NCBI GenBank assembly: GCA_002162755.1
Contig: MAAS01000021.1
Coordinates: forward strand, 20,156 to 84,155
DNA: 64,000 nt
DNA from: Gammaproteobacteria bacterium 50_400_T64
GTDB taxonomy: Bacteria; Pseudomonadota; Gammaproteobacteria; Pseudomonadales; Porticoccaceae
Direction of reading: 5' to 3'
In this document: positions 25,665 through 36,160 of the stretch, piece after piece
Layout: each line of letters begins with the position of its first letter
Position numbering within the stretch: the first letter of the stretch is position 1
Notes under the pieces: model-generated
Database searches by the model: none
The model's input: the letters and a program-made list of their open reading frames with translations, nothing else
Told to the model about the DNA's origin: nothing
Made by a program: the position numbers and the translations under genes

Positions 25665-27389
25665 ATGAACGCCAGCAATAGAGTTCTACACGGATTACCC
25701 AAGCGCCTGGTGAGCGATGCCTTGCTGGATGAGGCCGCCGCTATAGAGGCCAGTAATAAAGCCGCAGAAAGCAATATCCCCCTTGCGCAATACCTGGTCG
25801 AAAACCAGGCCTTGAGTGCCTATCAAGTCGCCAATGTTACCGCCCACGAGTTTGGTGTACCTTTATTTGACCTTAGTAGTCTGGATATTAGCGCCTGCCC
25901 GAAGAATGTTGTTGACTCAAAGCTACTACGCAAACATCTGGCACTGCCCCTGGCACTTAAAGCCAGTCGTCTACAAATTGCTGTCATCGACCCCACTAAT
26001 CACCACGTTATCAATGATATTCGCTTTCAGGTCGGCACCGCTGTCGAACCCATTGTGGTTGAGTACGACAAGCTAAAAACCGCCCTTGATGCCTATATAG
26101 AAGATAACGAACAAGATATGGGCTCGGCTCTGGGCACAATGGATGACTCTCAGCTCGATGCCATCGACATTGATGACGGTAGCAGCAGTAATGACCAAGC
26201 CATTACTGCCGATGAAGACGATGCACCTATTGTGCGTTTTGTTAATAAATTACTGCTCGATGCGATCAAAAAAGGCTCATCTGATATTCACTTTGAACCG
26301 TATGAAACCAGCTACCGCGTGCGTTTTCGCACCGACGGTATTTTAGAAGAAATTGCCAAACCTCCCGCCAATCTTGGCTCACGACTCGCCGCACGTTTAA
26401 AAGTCATGTCGAAAATGGATATTTCCGAGCGGCGCATACCCCAGGATGGTCGCATTAAAATGCGCCTGTCTGAGCGACGCGCCATCGACTTTCGTGTGAA
26501 CAGCCTGCCGACTCAGTACGGTGAAAAAATCGTACTACGAATCCTCGACCCTACCAGCGCCCAACTGGGTATTGAGGCGCTGGGTTATGAAGACGATCAA
26601 CAAGAAGCTTACCTGGAGACGCTGCATCAACCCCAGGGGATGATTTTAGTCACAGGCCCAACGGGCTCGGGTAAAACCGTCTCGCTCTATACGGGTTTGA
26701 ATATTTTGAACACCGCAGAACGCAACCTGTCTACAGCAGAGGATCCGATAGAAATCAATCTAGAGGGCATTAACCAGGTACAAATGAACGCCAAAGTAGG
26801 CTTAACTTTTTCTGAAGCTCTACGTGCCTTTTTACGTCAGGATCCCGACGTCATTATGGTCGGTGAGATCCGAGACCTGGAAACAGCAGAAATATCCATT
26901 AAAGCGGCCCAAACCGGCCACCTGGTGCTCTCCACCCTGCACACCAATAGCGCGCCAGAAACGCTGACACGCTTACTCAATATGGGTGTGCCCGCCTTTA
27001 ATGTGGCAACATCTGTCAGCCTGATTATTGCCCAGCGCCTGGCTCGCCGTTTGTGCAAGAGCTGCAAAGTACCCGCCACTGATATCCCCGAAAGTATTTT
27101 GATTGAAGAGGGTTTTGAAGTGCTGGGTATTCCCCTGAATGAAATCGAAATCAACAAACCCGTTGGCTGTAACAAGTGCGCGAATGGCTATAAGGGCCGA
27201 GTCGGTATTTATGAAGTACTGAAAGTAACGCCAAGTGTCGCTAAAATGATTATGGAGGGCGGCAACTCCCTTGAAATTGCCGAACAGGCAAAGAAAGAGG
27301 GCTTCAGAACCTTGCGCCAGTCGGCATTACGAAAAGCGGCAGAAGGTATCATTAGTCTTGAAGAAACGAACCGAGTAACCAGAGATTAA
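25665..27389 (+). CDS. pilB: Type IV pilus extension ATPase PilB
   Basis: Hexameric cytoplasmic ATPase powering pilus assembly. The 574-residue product begins with an MshEN/T2SE N-terminal domain (about 1-150), then a linker rich in Asp. The ATPase core has Walker A GPTGSGKT (residues 331-338), a Walker-B region DPDVIMVGEIRD (from residue 393) and conserved His boxes (GHLVLSTLHTN). The tetracysteine zinc motif reads CKSC and CNKC. First gene of pilBCD; pilC starts 2 nt after its stop. Confidence 0.97.
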   Translation: MNASNRVLHGLPKRLVSDALLDEAAAIEASNKAAESNIPLAQYLVENQALSAYQVANVTAHEFGVPLFDLSSLDISACPKNVVDSKLLRKHLALPLALKASRLQIAVIDPTNHHVINDIRFQVGTAVEPIVVEYDKLKTALDAYIEDNEQDMGSALGTMDDSQLDAIDIDDGSSSNDQAITADEDDAPIVRFVNKLLLDAIKKGSSDIHFEPYETSYRVRFRTDGILEEIAKPPANLGSRLAARLKVMSKMDISERRIPQDGRIKMRLSERRAIDFRVNSLPTQYGEKIVLRILDPTSAQLGIEALGYEDDQQEAYLETLHQPQGMILVTGPTGSGKTVSLYTGLNILNTAERNLSTAEDPIEINLEGINQVQMNAKVGLTFSEALRAFLRQDPDVIMVGEIRDLETAEISIKAAQTGHLVLSTLHTNSAPETLTRLLNMGVPAFNVATSVSLIIAQRLARRLCKSCKVPATDIPESILIEEGFEVLGIPLNEIEINKPVGCNKCANGYKGRVGIYEVLKVTPSVAKMIMEGGNSLEIAEQAKKEGFRTLRQSALRKAAEGIISLEETNRVTRD

Positions 27390-27391
27390 TC

Positions 27392-28603
27392 ATGGCAACT
27401 GTAGCAGCCGAAAAGACCTATATTTACAAAGGCAAGAACAAAGATGGGGCGGTAAAGGGAGAAATAAAGGGCAACAACCCTGCCTTGATTAAAGCTCAGC
27501 TGCGCCAGCAGGGGATTATCGCCAAATCGGTGCGCCCCAAGCCAAAGAGTATATTTGGTGACAAACCTATCAAGCCCGCAGATATTGCCCTGTTTAGTCG
27601 CCAGATGGCGACCATGATGAAGGCCGGCGTGCCCCTGGTACAAAGCTTTTTAATTGTTGAAGAAGGGGCCGAGAAGGAAAGTATGAAAAAGCTGATTATG
27701 ACGCTTCACGACGAAGTGGCAGCCGGTAACAGCTTTGGTTCAGCCCTGCGCAAACACCCCGTGCATTTCGACGACCTGTACTGCAGCCTAGTTGAAGCTG
27801 GCGAAAACTCAGGTGCTCTCGACACCCTGCTCGACAGAGTGGCCACTTACAAAGAGAAAACAGAACAACTCAAAGCAAAAATCAAGAAAGCAATGACCTA
27901 CCCCGCCGCTGTTGTAACCGTTGCTATTATCGTAACTGGTATTTTGTTGGTAAAGGTCGTCCCCGTTTTCGCCGAAACTTTTTCAAGTTTTGGTGCGGAC
28001 TTACCCTCCTTCACTCTTTTTGTACTACAAATATCTGAATTTGCTCAAAAATGGTGGCTAATCATAATGCTAGCATTGATTGGTATGGGCTATGGCTTTA
28101 AAACTGCCCGGCTCCGCTCGCAAAAGTTTTCTGACGCTGTTGATAAAGCAATGTTAAAAATACCCGCCGTAGGGCCCATTCTCAACAATGCCGTTGTTGC
28201 CCGTTACGCACGCACCCTAGCAACCACCTTCGCAGCCGGTGTCCCGCTGGTTGAAGCACTAGAATCTGTGGCAGGTGCAGCGGGTAATGCCGTTTACAAA
28301 AAAGCGGTACTCGAGGTTCGAGATGGCGTAACCACGGGCTTAACCATGGTGACATCATTAAAAGCCACGGGGATATTTCCCACCATGCTGATACAGTTGA
28401 CCTCTATTGGCGAAGAGTCAGGCACGCTGGATGAAATGATGGGCAAGGCGGCGGATCACTATGAAGAGGCTGTCGACAACGCGGTAGACAACTTAACCTC
28501 CTTACTCGAGCCTCTAATTATGTCAGTCCTTGGCGTATTGGTTGGCGGTCTGCTTGTGGCGATGTATTTACCTATTTTCCAATTAGGCAACGTTGTAGGC
28601 TAA
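27392..28603 (+). CDS. pilC: Type IV pilus platform protein PilC
   Basis: Inner-membrane platform of the pilus machine. The 403-residue product has the duplicated T2SF domain (about 65-190 and 270-395), with motif FSRQMATMMKAGVPLVQSF in the first and YARTLATTFAAGVPLVEAL in the second. Three membrane helices are seen near 175, 225 and 375. pilD starts at its stop codon (TAATG), so the genes are coupled. Confidence 0.97.
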   Translation: MATVAAEKTYIYKGKNKDGAVKGEIKGNNPALIKAQLRQQGIIAKSVRPKPKSIFGDKPIKPADIALFSRQMATMMKAGVPLVQSFLIVEEGAEKESMKKLIMTLHDEVAAGNSFGSALRKHPVHFDDLYCSLVEAGENSGALDTLLDRVATYKEKTEQLKAKIKKAMTYPAAVVTVAIIVTGILLVKVVPVFAETFSSFGADLPSFTLFVLQISEFAQKWWLIIMLALIGMGYGFKTARLRSQKFSDAVDKAMLKIPAVGPILNNAVVARYARTLATTFAAGVPLVEALESVAGAAGNAVYKKAVLEVRDGVTTGLTMVTSLKATGIFPTMLIQLTSIGEESGTLDEMMGKAADHYEEAVDNAVDNLTSLLEPLIMSVLGVLVGGLLVAMYLPIFQLGNVVG

Positions 28604-29466
28604 TGGAATCACAACTTTTTGAACTTTACCCCCTAGAACTACTCCTCACCTTCAGCCTGATTTTCGGCCTACTTATCGGCAGCTTTTTAAATGTCGTGAT
28701 CTATCGCCTACCCCTGCAACTGCAAAACACCTGGCAGCGGGATGCCCGCGACTTTCTCGGTCAGGATCCGGTAGAAGCAGAAACAAAATTTAGCCTGGTT
28801 TTCCCGCCCTCACGCTGCACCAGTTGTGAAACACTGATTAAGCCCTGGCACAACATCCCTATCATCGGCTACCTGCTGCTGAAAGGACGCTGTAAAAGCT
28901 GTGCCGAACCCATTTCACTGCAATACCCCGCCGTTGAACTTATTTGCGGTCTATTAACCGTTGCTGTTGTTTATCACTTTGGCTTCACTGCACAGGCTGC
29001 CTGGGCACTGCTATTTACCTGGGTGTTAGTGGCCCTGACCGGCATCGATGTAAATCATCAACTACTACCTGACAACCTTACCCTGCCTCTAATGTGGCTC
29101 GGTTTACTGGTGAATATGTCAACCACTTTTGTACCACTAGCTGATGCTGTGGCGGGTGCCGTCGCAGGCTATATGGTTTTATGGCTTGTCTATTGGGCCT
29201 TTAAGTTAATCACGGGCAAAGAGGGTATGGGCCACGGCGACTTCAAACTGCTCGCCGCCCTCGGAGCCTGGCTTGGCTGGCAGCAATTGCCGATGATTAT
29301 TTTGTTGTCCTCTGCCGTGGGCGCAATAATTGGCACCGCGGGTATTCTGCTTTACGGTCGGGAAAGACAGGCACAAATTGCCTTTGGGCCCTACCTTGCC
29401 ATTGCCGGCTGGATTGCTCTGGTGGCTGGCGAAGAAATCACCCGTAGCTACCTGCAACTTCTCTAG
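28603..29466 (+). CDS. pilD: Prepilin leader peptidase / N-methyltransferase PilD
   Basis: Processes and methylates type IV prepilins such as PilA. The 287-residue membrane protein has the cytoplasmic cysteine pairs CTSC (Cys72, Cys75) and CKSC and about eight hydrophobic segments. The two catalytic aspartates of the GxGD family appear in GIDVNHQLLPD and GHGDFKLLAALG. The N-terminal A24 domain starts IGSFLNVVIYRLP. Last gene of pilBCD. Confidence 0.96.
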   Translation: MESQLFELYPLELLLTFSLIFGLLIGSFLNVVIYRLPLQLQNTWQRDARDFLGQDPVEAETKFSLVFPPSRCTSCETLIKPWHNIPIIGYLLLKGRCKSCAEPISLQYPAVELICGLLTVAVVYHFGFTAQAAWALLFTWVLVALTGIDVNHQLLPDNLTLPLMWLGLLVNMSTTFVPLADAVAGAVAGYMVLWLVYWAFKLITGKEGMGHGDFKLLAALGAWLGWQQLPMIILLSSAVGAIIGTAGILLYGRERQAQIAFGPYLAIAGWIALVAGEEITRSYLQLL

Positions 29467-29634
29467 CAGGCAGTTAAATTCAAGCACTGTCCTTTAACCT
29501 AAAAACAACAGCCGGATCACGAAAGTCTGCACACCAATATCCTGCACATCTTTTTCGCGCCCAACTGCCGCTTCTAGGTTTATAATCTGCAGCAATTCTT
29601 TTGCTGTGGCACTATTTTTCTGTGGAGCAAGGCC

Positions 29635-30252
29635 ATGTTTGTACTCGGACTCACCGGCGGTATCGGTAGCGGTAAAAGCGCTGCCGCCGCTATCTTTAAG
29701 GAATACGGCATTAAGGTCGTCGATGCCGATATTGCCGCTCGCAAAGTCGTTGAGACCGGTATGCCTGCACTGCAGGCCATCGCTGAACATTTTGGTGAGC
29801 AGGTGCTACAGAGCGATGGTACATTAGACCGCGCGGCACTACGCAGCATTGTCTTTAACGATGAGCAACAACGGCTTTGGCTTGAACAGCTGCTGCATCC
29901 GGCAATCGGCGAGTGGATAAAGTCGGAGCTGGCTTCTGCCACCAGCGACTACGCCATACTAGAATCGCCCCTGCTTCTTGAAACCGAACAGCGTAAATCG
30001 ACGCAACGCGCACTGGTGGTCGATGTCAGTAACGAATTGCAGATTGAGCGTGCCATGGCACGGGATGACAACAGTCGCGAACAAATAGAGGCCATTATCG
30101 CTGCCCAGCTACCCCGCGAAGAACGTGTAGCACGAGCGGATGACGTGATCGATAACAGCGGCTCACTGACAGACTTACAAGGTAGCGTCGCAACATTGCA
30201 CCAACAATACCTTAAAATCGCCGCGACCTTCGACCAACAAGGCACAGCTTAA
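29635..30252 (+). CDS. coaE: Dephospho-CoA kinase
   Basis: Phosphorylates dephospho-CoA in the last step of CoA biosynthesis. The 205-residue product starts MFVLGLTGGIGSGKS, a P-loop at residues 5-16, followed by DADIAARKVVE and the lid region around RDDNSREQIEAII. ESPLLLET and DVSNELQIERAM complete the fold. A TATAAT at 29581-29586 without a convincing -35 box may mark its promoter, as pilD ends 168 nt upstream. yacG follows after 1 nt, as in Pseudomonas. Confidence 0.96.
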   Translation: MFVLGLTGGIGSGKSAAAAIFKEYGIKVVDADIAARKVVETGMPALQAIAEHFGEQVLQSDGTLDRAALRSIVFNDEQQRLWLEQLLHPAIGEWIKSELASATSDYAILESPLLLETEQRKSTQRALVVDVSNELQIERAMARDDNSREQIEAIIAAQLPREERVARADDVIDNSGSLTDLQGSVATLHQQYLKIAATFDQQGTA

Positions 30253-30253
30253 T

Positions 30254-30469
30254 ATGTCGAATAAAACAGCTGAAACAAGCACCTCTAGCAACATCGTTCT
30301 ACAGTGCCCGCAGTGTAAAAAGCCAGTACATTGGAATGAGCGCTACCCACATCGACCCTTTTGTTCAAAGCGCTGTCAGCAGCTGGATTTTGGCGAGTGG
30401 GCAACAGAACAAAACACCATCGCAGGTGCTTCAGTGATGGCAGAGAGTGATGATTGGCAGGAAGACTGA
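30254..30469 (+). CDS. yacG: DNA gyrase inhibitor YacG
   Basis: Small zinc-finger protein that binds GyrB and inhibits gyrase in E. coli. The 71-residue product has the signature CPQCKKPVHWNE then FCSKRCQQLDFGEWA, giving the four zinc ligands (CxxC and CxxxC). It starts 1 nt after coaE, a conserved neighbour pair. Convergent with mutT. Confidence 0.95.
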   Translation: MSNKTAETSTSSNIVLQCPQCKKPVHWNERYPHRPFCSKRCQQLDFGEWATEQNTIAGASVMAESDDWQED

Positions 30470-30518
30470 TAACGCAGTAATTAACAGGCTATGAAAGGCT
30501 TCCTCACGATTGTTGTTT

Positions 30519-30923
30519 TTAACCTGCGACGACCTTTTCAAGAACCGCGTAGTTCGCTGCGGGGAATTGATAGTCATGCAATGCGCCAATATCAACCCAG
30601 CGAATACGCTGCCCTTCATTGCCTGTGGGCTGCCCTGTAAAGCGGTTAACCGCCCACACATCGAGCACGATTAGCTTGTCTTTATAGTCGTGCTCGGTCA
30701 TTAAAAAAGGCAAGCAATCGCTTACTTCTATTGCTAATTCTTCTATCAATTCCCGCCGCAAGGCCTGCTCGGGACTCTCCCCGGGAACCACTTTACCGCC
30801 GGGAAATTCCCAAAGCCCACCCTGGTGTAAGTGTTCGGGCCGTTTGGCAATGAGCACCTGCTGTTTGGTCGGGTTATAAATAACACCGGCAACAACATGA
30901 ATGCGCGTTGAGGTTTCGCTCAT
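30519..30923 (-). CDS. mutT: 8-oxo-dGTP diphosphatase MutT
   Basis: Hydrolyses oxidised guanine nucleotides. The 134-residue Nudix protein shows GGKVVPGESPEQALRRELIEE, the Nudix box with metal-binding glutamates, at about residues 40-60. The front block GVIYNPTKQQVLIAKRP and the LWEFPGG element are those of MutT rather than other Nudix enzymes. It follows argJ with a 5-nt gap; convergent with yacG. Confidence 0.9.
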   Translation of the reverse strand: MSETSTRIHVVAGVIYNPTKQQVLIAKRPEHLHQGGLWEFPGGKVVPGESPEQALRRELIEELAIEVSDCLPFLMTEHDYKDKLIVLDVWAVNRFTGQPTGNEGQRIRWVDIGALHDYQFPAANYAVLEKVVAG

Positions 30924-30928
30924 GTCAA

Positions 30929-32152
30929 TTAAGTGCGGTATTCGGCATTAATGCGGATGTAATCGTAAGACAGATCGGTCGTCCAGACTGTTTCACTGAC
31001 ATTACCACGCGCCAAGTCGATGCGAATTATTAGCGCTTCCTGGTTCATTACCTGCTGGCCAGCCTGCTCAGTGTAGGTTGCGGCACGACCGCCCTGTTCG
31101 GCAATTAACACAGTATCTAGCCAGACTTTGATTCTATTAACATCGAGATCAGCAACACCGGCGCGACCGATAGCCGCGAGAATGCGACCCCAGTTAGGGT
31201 CGCTGGCAAACAATGCAGTTTTCACCAGTGGCGAGTCAGCAACAGTGTAGGCAACCTTTAGGCATTCCTCGACGCTAGCGCCGCCGTCAACTTGCACGGT
31301 GACAAACTTGGTCGCGCCTTCGCCGTCGCGAACGATAGCCTGAGCAAGCTCGATACACACCTGCTCTACTGCTTCGGCAAGCAAAGTCTTGTCAGCATCG
31401 CTGTTTAGAGCTACACCTGACTGCCCAGTGGCAACGAGCACCAGCGAGTCATTGGTCGAGGTATCACCATCAATGGTTATACGGTTAAAGGAACTATTCA
31501 CAGCATCATTGAGAATTTGCTGCAAGTATTCGGGTGAGCATTTCGCATCGGTCGCCACATAGGCCAGCATGGTCGCCATATCAGGGCGAATCATTCCAGC
31601 CCCTTTGGCGATACCGGTAACGGTGATTGTTTCACCATTAATTTCGATCTGGCAGCTGGCACCTTTCGGGCGAGTATCTGTCGTGAGTATTCCTTCAGCC
31701 GCTTCGGCCCAGCCGTTTTCATTTAACGTGGCAAAGGTAGCAGGCAACTCAGCTAACAGAGGCTTCATTGGCAATGGCTCACCAATAACCCCGGTCGAAA
31801 AAGGCAGCACTTGCGCAGCATCGACACCGGCGATAGCGGCTAATGAAGCACAGGACTGCAATGCGTCATTCAAACCCTGCTCGCCCGTACCAGCATTGGC
31901 GTTACCCGTATTGGTCAATAAATAGCGCACGCCATTCAGATTAGTGGCGTCTGACAAATGTTTTTTGGCGACTTGTACCGGCGCTGCACAAAAAGCGTTA
32001 CGGGTAAAAACAGCGGCTATTTCGCTGCCCTCGGCCAGGGCCATAATGACCAGATCTTTGCGCCCAGCCACTTTAATACCGGCACAGCCGGTGGCCAGCT
32101 GAAAGCCCTTCACCGGGAACATTGGGGGTAATTCACCCGACCCTACTGCCAT
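30929..32152 (-). CDS. argJ: Bifunctional ornithine acetyltransferase / N-acetylglutamate synthase
   Basis: Recycles the acetyl group in arginine biosynthesis and can also acetylate glutamate. The 407-residue proenzyme has the self-cleavage segment KGAGMIRPDMATMLAYVATD; the bond before Thr in ATM is cleaved and that Thr becomes the nucleophile. Upstream block TRNAFCAAPV, and NTGNANAGTGEQG, are typical. Position between secA and mutT matches Pseudomonas. Presence of the acetyl cycle enzyme suggests no need for ArgE in this step. Confidence 0.95.
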   Translation of the reverse strand: MAVGSGELPPMFPVKGFQLATGCAGIKVAGRKDLVIMALAEGSEIAAVFTRNAFCAAPVQVAKKHLSDATNLNGVRYLLTNTGNANAGTGEQGLNDALQSCASLAAIAGVDAAQVLPFSTGVIGEPLPMKPLLAELPATFATLNENGWAEAAEGILTTDTRPKGASCQIEINGETITVTGIAKGAGMIRPDMATMLAYVATDAKCSPEYLQQILNDAVNSSFNRITIDGDTSTNDSLVLVATGQSGVALNSDADKTLLAEAVEQVCIELAQAIVRDGEGATKFVTVQVDGGASVEECLKVAYTVADSPLVKTALFASDPNWGRILAAIGRAGVADLDVNRIKVWLDTVLIAEQGGRAATYTEQAGQQVMNQEALIIRIDLARGNVSETVWTTDLSYDYIRINAEYRT

Positions 32153-32202
32153 AAAGCGACGTCCTCTCTATTAACTAACAGACCAACTAACAGGCCAGGG
32201 GC

Positions 32203-35010
32203 TTAATTTAATTTGCCATGACATTGCTTGAATTTTTTGCCCGAGCCACAGGGACAAGGGGCATTTCTGCCCACTTTTTCACCGCCGCGTACAAAAGGTT
32301 GTTCAGGCAAGGCATCGAGGGTAGCGGGTGCATCCTCTTCCGCCAGTGCCGACTGACTTTCTGCGTGGTTGAATTCCATTTTCTGCTGATTGAGGGCTTC
32401 CTGGCGCTGGCGCTCTAACTGCTCAGCTTCATCGTCGCGGCGTATTTCAACACGACAAAGAAAGCGCACGGTTTCGAGTTTAATATTTTCGAGCATCTCC
32501 TGAAACAGCTCAAAAGACTCTCGTTTGTATTCCTGCTTCGGATTCTTTTGCGCATAAGCTCGCAAGCCAATACCCTGACGCAAGTGATCAATATTGGAGA
32601 GGTGCTCTTTCCACAAATTGTCCAGCACCTGTAGCATCACCTGCCTTTCAACGGTGTGAATATCTTCACCGATGCGCTCACAGCGCTCCTTGTAAGCGTC
32701 ATTTGAAGCATCAAGAATTTTGCCTTTCAGACCCTCTTCATTGAGCCGCTTATCATCATCCAGCCACTGCTTTAAGGGCAGCTGCATATTGAACTCGGTA
32801 AACAGATCCTGCTCCAGGCCTTCAATTTCCCACTGCTCTGGCAAGCTCTGCGGCGGGATAGAATTTTCCACAATCCGGCTCACCACATCGTGCTGAACTG
32901 CGGTGATTATTTCGTTAATGTTCTCAGACGCGAGCAAGTCATTACGCTGCTCATAAATAACCTGGCGTTGATCATTGGCAACATCATCGTATTCAAGTAG
33001 CTGCTTACGCATGTCGAAGTTTTGGCCTTCAACCTTGCGCTGCGCTCGCTCAATAGCACTGGTCACCATCCGATGTTCAATGGCCTCACCATTTTCCATA
33101 CCGATGGCGCGCATCATATTTTTAACGCGATCAGAGGCAAACAGGCGCATTAAGCTGTCTTCCAGTGACAGATAAAAGCGTGACACACCGGGGTCACCCT
33201 GACGTCCCGCCCGACCACGCAACTGATTGTCGATACGGCGCGATTCGTGGCGCTCGGTTGAGAGGATGTGTAAGCCACCCGCTTCAATCACCTCATCGTG
33301 GCGTTTCTGCCAGGCCGTTTTGGTCGTTGCTATAAGCGCTTCGCTGGGCTTATCTAAAGCAGCAATCTCCACTTCCAGGTTGCCACCCAGCACAATGTCC
33401 GTACCCCGCCCGGCCATATTGGTTGCGATAGTTACCGTACCGGGGATACCGGCTTCAGCAACGATATGGGCTTCTTTTTCATGGAATTTGGCGTTCAACA
33501 CTTGGTGCTTAATTTTTTCTTTATTGAGCAATGTCGACAATAACTCGGAGGTTTCAATCGATGCCGTACCCACCAACACTGGCGCACCCTTTTCGATACA
33601 GTCGCGCACATCGCCCACCACGGCATTAAACTTCTCTTCCTGTGTGAGGAAAATAAGATCGTTTAAGTCGTCCCTGGCCACCGGCATATTGGTCGGGATT
33701 ACGACCACGGGCAGGCCATAAATTTGGTGGAATTCGAAGGCTTCCGTATCGGCCGTGCCAGTCATTCCCGCTAATTTACCGAAAAGACGGAAGTAGTTCT
33801 GGAAAGTAGTGGAAGCCAGGGTCTGGCTTTCACTTTGAATCGTCACACCTTCTTTTGCCTCAATCGCCTGATGCAGGCCTTCCGACAAGCGACGGCCTGG
33901 CATGGTACGGCCCGTGTGCTCATCAATCAGCACGACCTCACCCTGCTGAACAATGTATTCAACATCCTTATTGAACATGTGTTGTGCGCGTAATGCGCCG
34001 TGTACATGGTGCAACAAACCCAGATTAACCGCTTGGTAAAGGCTTGATCCTTCTTCCAGTAGACCTTCGCGGAGAAGCATATCCTCAACTTTTTCGTGGC
34101 CGATTTCGGTCAGCTCAACTTGACGCACTTTCTCATCGACAATAAAGTCGCCTTCAGCTTCAGTGTCGTCATCTTCACTAAGAGAAGCGTCGCCCTCTTC
34201 ATCAGCAACCTCGTTTACAGCTTGTACGACTAAACCTTGTACCAGCTTGTTGACGCTCTTGTACAACTCAGAACTGTCCTGAGCCTGCCCAGAAATGATC
34301 AGCGGCGTGCGCGCCTCATCAATCAGAATTGAATCGACCTCATCGACGATGGCGTAGGCCAGACCGCGCTGGGATTTATGCTCAAGACGCAGCACCATAT
34401 TGTCGCGCAGGTAATCAAAACCAAATTCGTTATTGGTGCCGTAGGTAATGTCTGCTGCGTAGGCCTCTTGCCGACTAACGGGTTTCTCTTCCTCGCCATC
34501 AAGCAAAAAGGAGCTGTCTCCACCCACTGCATGGGATTGCACAATGCCGACACTCATCCCCAGAGTGAGATAGACCGGACTCATCCAGCTCGCATCACGC
34601 CGCGCCAGATAATCATTGACGGTTACGAGGTAGACGCCTTTTCCAGTCAATGCATTGAGATAAGCAGGCAGAGTCGCTACCAGGGTTTTACCCTCACCGG
34701 TGCGCATTTCGGCAATTTTACCTGCGTGCAGTACCATGCCACCGATCATTTGCGTATCGAAGTGACGCATACCGAGGCTACGCCCCGCCGCTTCGCGCAC
34801 GGCAGAAAAGGCCTCTGGCAATAGCTGGTCGAGGGTTTCACCTGCCCCAAGCCGCTCTTTAAACTCGAGCGTTTTATTGCGTAACTGCTCATCACTGAGC
34901 TCTTTAAAAGAACTCTCATGCTGATTAATTTTTTCTACCGTTTTACGTAAGACCTTCAGCTCTCGGTCATTTTTAGTACCGAAAACTTTCCTGAATATTT
35001 TACCGACCAT
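32203..35010 (-). CDS. secA: Preprotein translocase ATPase SecA
   Basis: Motor of the Sec pathway. The 935-residue product has Walker A MRTGEGKT (residues 102-109) and [19 protein letters not shown]. The helicase-like second nucleotide-binding fold has [14 protein letters not shown] and [17 protein letters not shown]. At the C-terminus is the zinc finger [14 protein letters not shown]. The open frame starts with TTG at 35022, but the ATG at 35010 ([11 protein letters not shown]) is the usual start. An acidic stretch near residue 265-280 is inserted in the preprotein crosslinking region. It lies between the M23 peptidase and argJ. Confidence 0.97.
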   Translation of the reverse strand: MVGKIFRKVFGTKNDRELKVLRKTVEKINQHESSFKELSDEQLRNKTLEFKERLGAGETLDQLLPEAFSAVREAAGRSLGMRHFDTQMIGGMVLHAGKIAEMRTGEGKTLVATLPAYLNALTGKGVYLVTVNDYLARRDASWMSPVYLTLGMSVGIVQSHAVGGDSSFLLDGEEEKPVSRQEAYAADITYGTNNEFGFDYLRDNMVLRLEHKSQRGLAYAIVDEVDSILIDEARTPLIISGQAQDSSELYKSVNKLVQGLVVQAVNEVADEEGDASLSEDDDTEAEGDFIVDEKVRQVELTEIGHEKVEDMLLREGLLEEGSSLYQAVNLGLLHHVHGALRAQHMFNKDVEYIVQQGEVVLIDEHTGRTMPGRRLSEGLHQAIEAKEGVTIQSESQTLASTTFQNYFRLFGKLAGMTGTADTEAFEFHQIYGLPVVVIPTNMPVARDDLNDLIFLTQEEKFNAVVGDVRDCIEKGAPVLVGTASIETSELLSTLLNKEKIKHQVLNAKFHEKEAHIVAEAGIPGTVTIATNMAGRGTDIVLGGNLEVEIAALDKPSEALIATTKTAWQKRHDEVIEAGGLHILSTERHESRRIDNQLRGRAGRQGDPGVSRFYLSLEDSLMRLFASDRVKNMMRAIGMENGEAIEHRMVTSAIERAQRKVEGQNFDMRKQLLEYDDVANDQRQVIYEQRNDLLASENINEIITAVQHDVVSRIVENSIPPQSLPEQWEIEGLEQDLFTEFNMQLPLKQWLDDDKRLNEEGLKGKILDASNDAYKERCERIGEDIHTVERQVMLQVLDNLWKEHLSNIDHLRQGIGLRAYAQKNPKQEYKRESFELFQEMLENIKLETVRFLCRVEIRRDDEAEQLERQRQEALNQQKMEFNHAESQSALAEEDAPATLDALPEQPFVRGGEKVGRNAPCPCGSGKKFKQCHGKLN

Positions 35011-35113
35011 GGCAATTGTCAAACCTTATAATTAACTAACACTTGAAAATAACTACCGTGCGTATCTTGTCGATACGTGGCAGAAAAAAGATGGGGGTTA
35101 AGGAAGAACTTCC

Positions 35114-36103
35114 TTAACGGACCGTACGGCGTATGTAGCTAGCGGGGTCGACATTGCGACCATTTTTATAGACTTCAAAGTGAACATGGGGCCCAGTCGA
35201 GCGCCCAGTACTCCCCATTTTGGCAATAACCTGGCCTTTTTTGACCAAATCGCCAACTTTGATGAGGTTAGTTTTATTGTGCCCATAACGGGTGACATAG
35301 CCTTCACCGTGATCAATTTCAATCAGGCGACCATAGCCTTTATAAGGTTCGGAGCGCGTCACGATGCCGGAGGCAACGGCGATCACATCCGAACCTTCTT
35401 TACCGGCAAAATCGATACCTAAATGCCAGACCTTGCGCCCATTAAAGGGGTCAGTTCTTTTACCGTAATGGGACGACAACCAGCCTTTGGCAATGGGCCT
35501 GCCGGAAATGGTATTTTCGCGTTTGAGGTCACGGTCAACAATCATCACTCGCAATAAATCGAGTTGCTGCTCGCGGTTGTCCATGCGTGCTTCTAGCTCG
35601 GCAAATAAATCCTGCAGATCCGACGAAATAATATTATTCGCCCTTGGGCCCGGCGTAATACCAGCGCCTACCTGCTCCGCCTCAGTAATTACCGTAGCAA
35701 GCTCGTCACCGTCTAGCTCGCCCGGACCACCGACAGCGGGTGTATGACTAAAATCAAATTCGCCCTTATCCAACCCGGCAATATCGGTAATACGCTCGCC
35801 CAGCGCATCCATTCGTACCATGCGGGCCTGAATTTCAGCCAGCTTTTGCGAGTAGGCAGCAATCTTTTTGTCGGCACTAGCAACGCCAAGTTGAAGCTCT
35901 TCGTGTTGTAGATCAAGCTCGGCCTGTACGGCAGCCAGTGCTGCACGCAGAGATGCATCGCCGCGATCACTGTTCGCGCCAATAACCAGACCTGCACCGA
36001 GCGGTACACCGAGCACACACAAAGACAGGGCCACTTTGGCCCAGGTATTGAGTGTCAGTGTCAGCGATTTACTTTGACGGGAGCTAAGGAAAATAATTTT
36101 CAT
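35114..36103 (-). CDS. M23-family metallopeptidase
   Basis: A 329-residue envelope protein at the position where E. coli has secM. A single N-terminal membrane helix (about 20-45) is followed by a coiled coil (about 55-110). The C-terminal LytM domain carries the zinc ligands in HLGIDFAG and the HxH motif GPHVHFEV, so it may hydrolyse or bind peptidoglycan cross-links. TGRSTG precedes the HxH. Related proteins lie in the same place in Pseudomonas (between lpxC and secA). A role in division-site hydrolysis is possible but inferred from its neighbours. Confidence 0.88.
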   Translation of the reverse strand: MKIIFLSSRQSKSLTLTLNTWAKVALSLCVLGVPLGAGLVIGANSDRGDASLRAALAAVQAELDLQHEELQLGVASADKKIAAYSQKLAEIQARMVRMDALGERITDIAGLDKGEFDFSHTPAVGGPGELDGDELATVITEAEQVGAGITPGPRANNIISSDLQDLFAELEARMDNREQQLDLLRVMIVDRDLKRENTISGRPIAKGWLSSHYGKRTDPFNGRKVWHLGIDFAGKEGSDVIAVASGIVTRSEPYKGYGRLIEIDHGEGYVTRYGHNKTNLIKVGDLVKKGQVIAKMGSTGRSTGPHVHFEVYKNGRNVDPASYIRRTVR

Positions 36104-36160
36104 AAATGCTTACAGTTGAGTATCCACCAGTAAACTATCAATCGGCGACAAACCAACTGC

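Noticed and set aside
35023..35113. Inverted repeat CGTATC/GATACG upstream of secA
   Set aside because: A 6-bp stem without T-run on either strand; not distinguishable from chance.
35114..36103. Possible secM at the lpxC-secA junction
   Set aside because: The protein has a LytM/M23 domain with zinc ligands and lacks the SecM arrest sequence.
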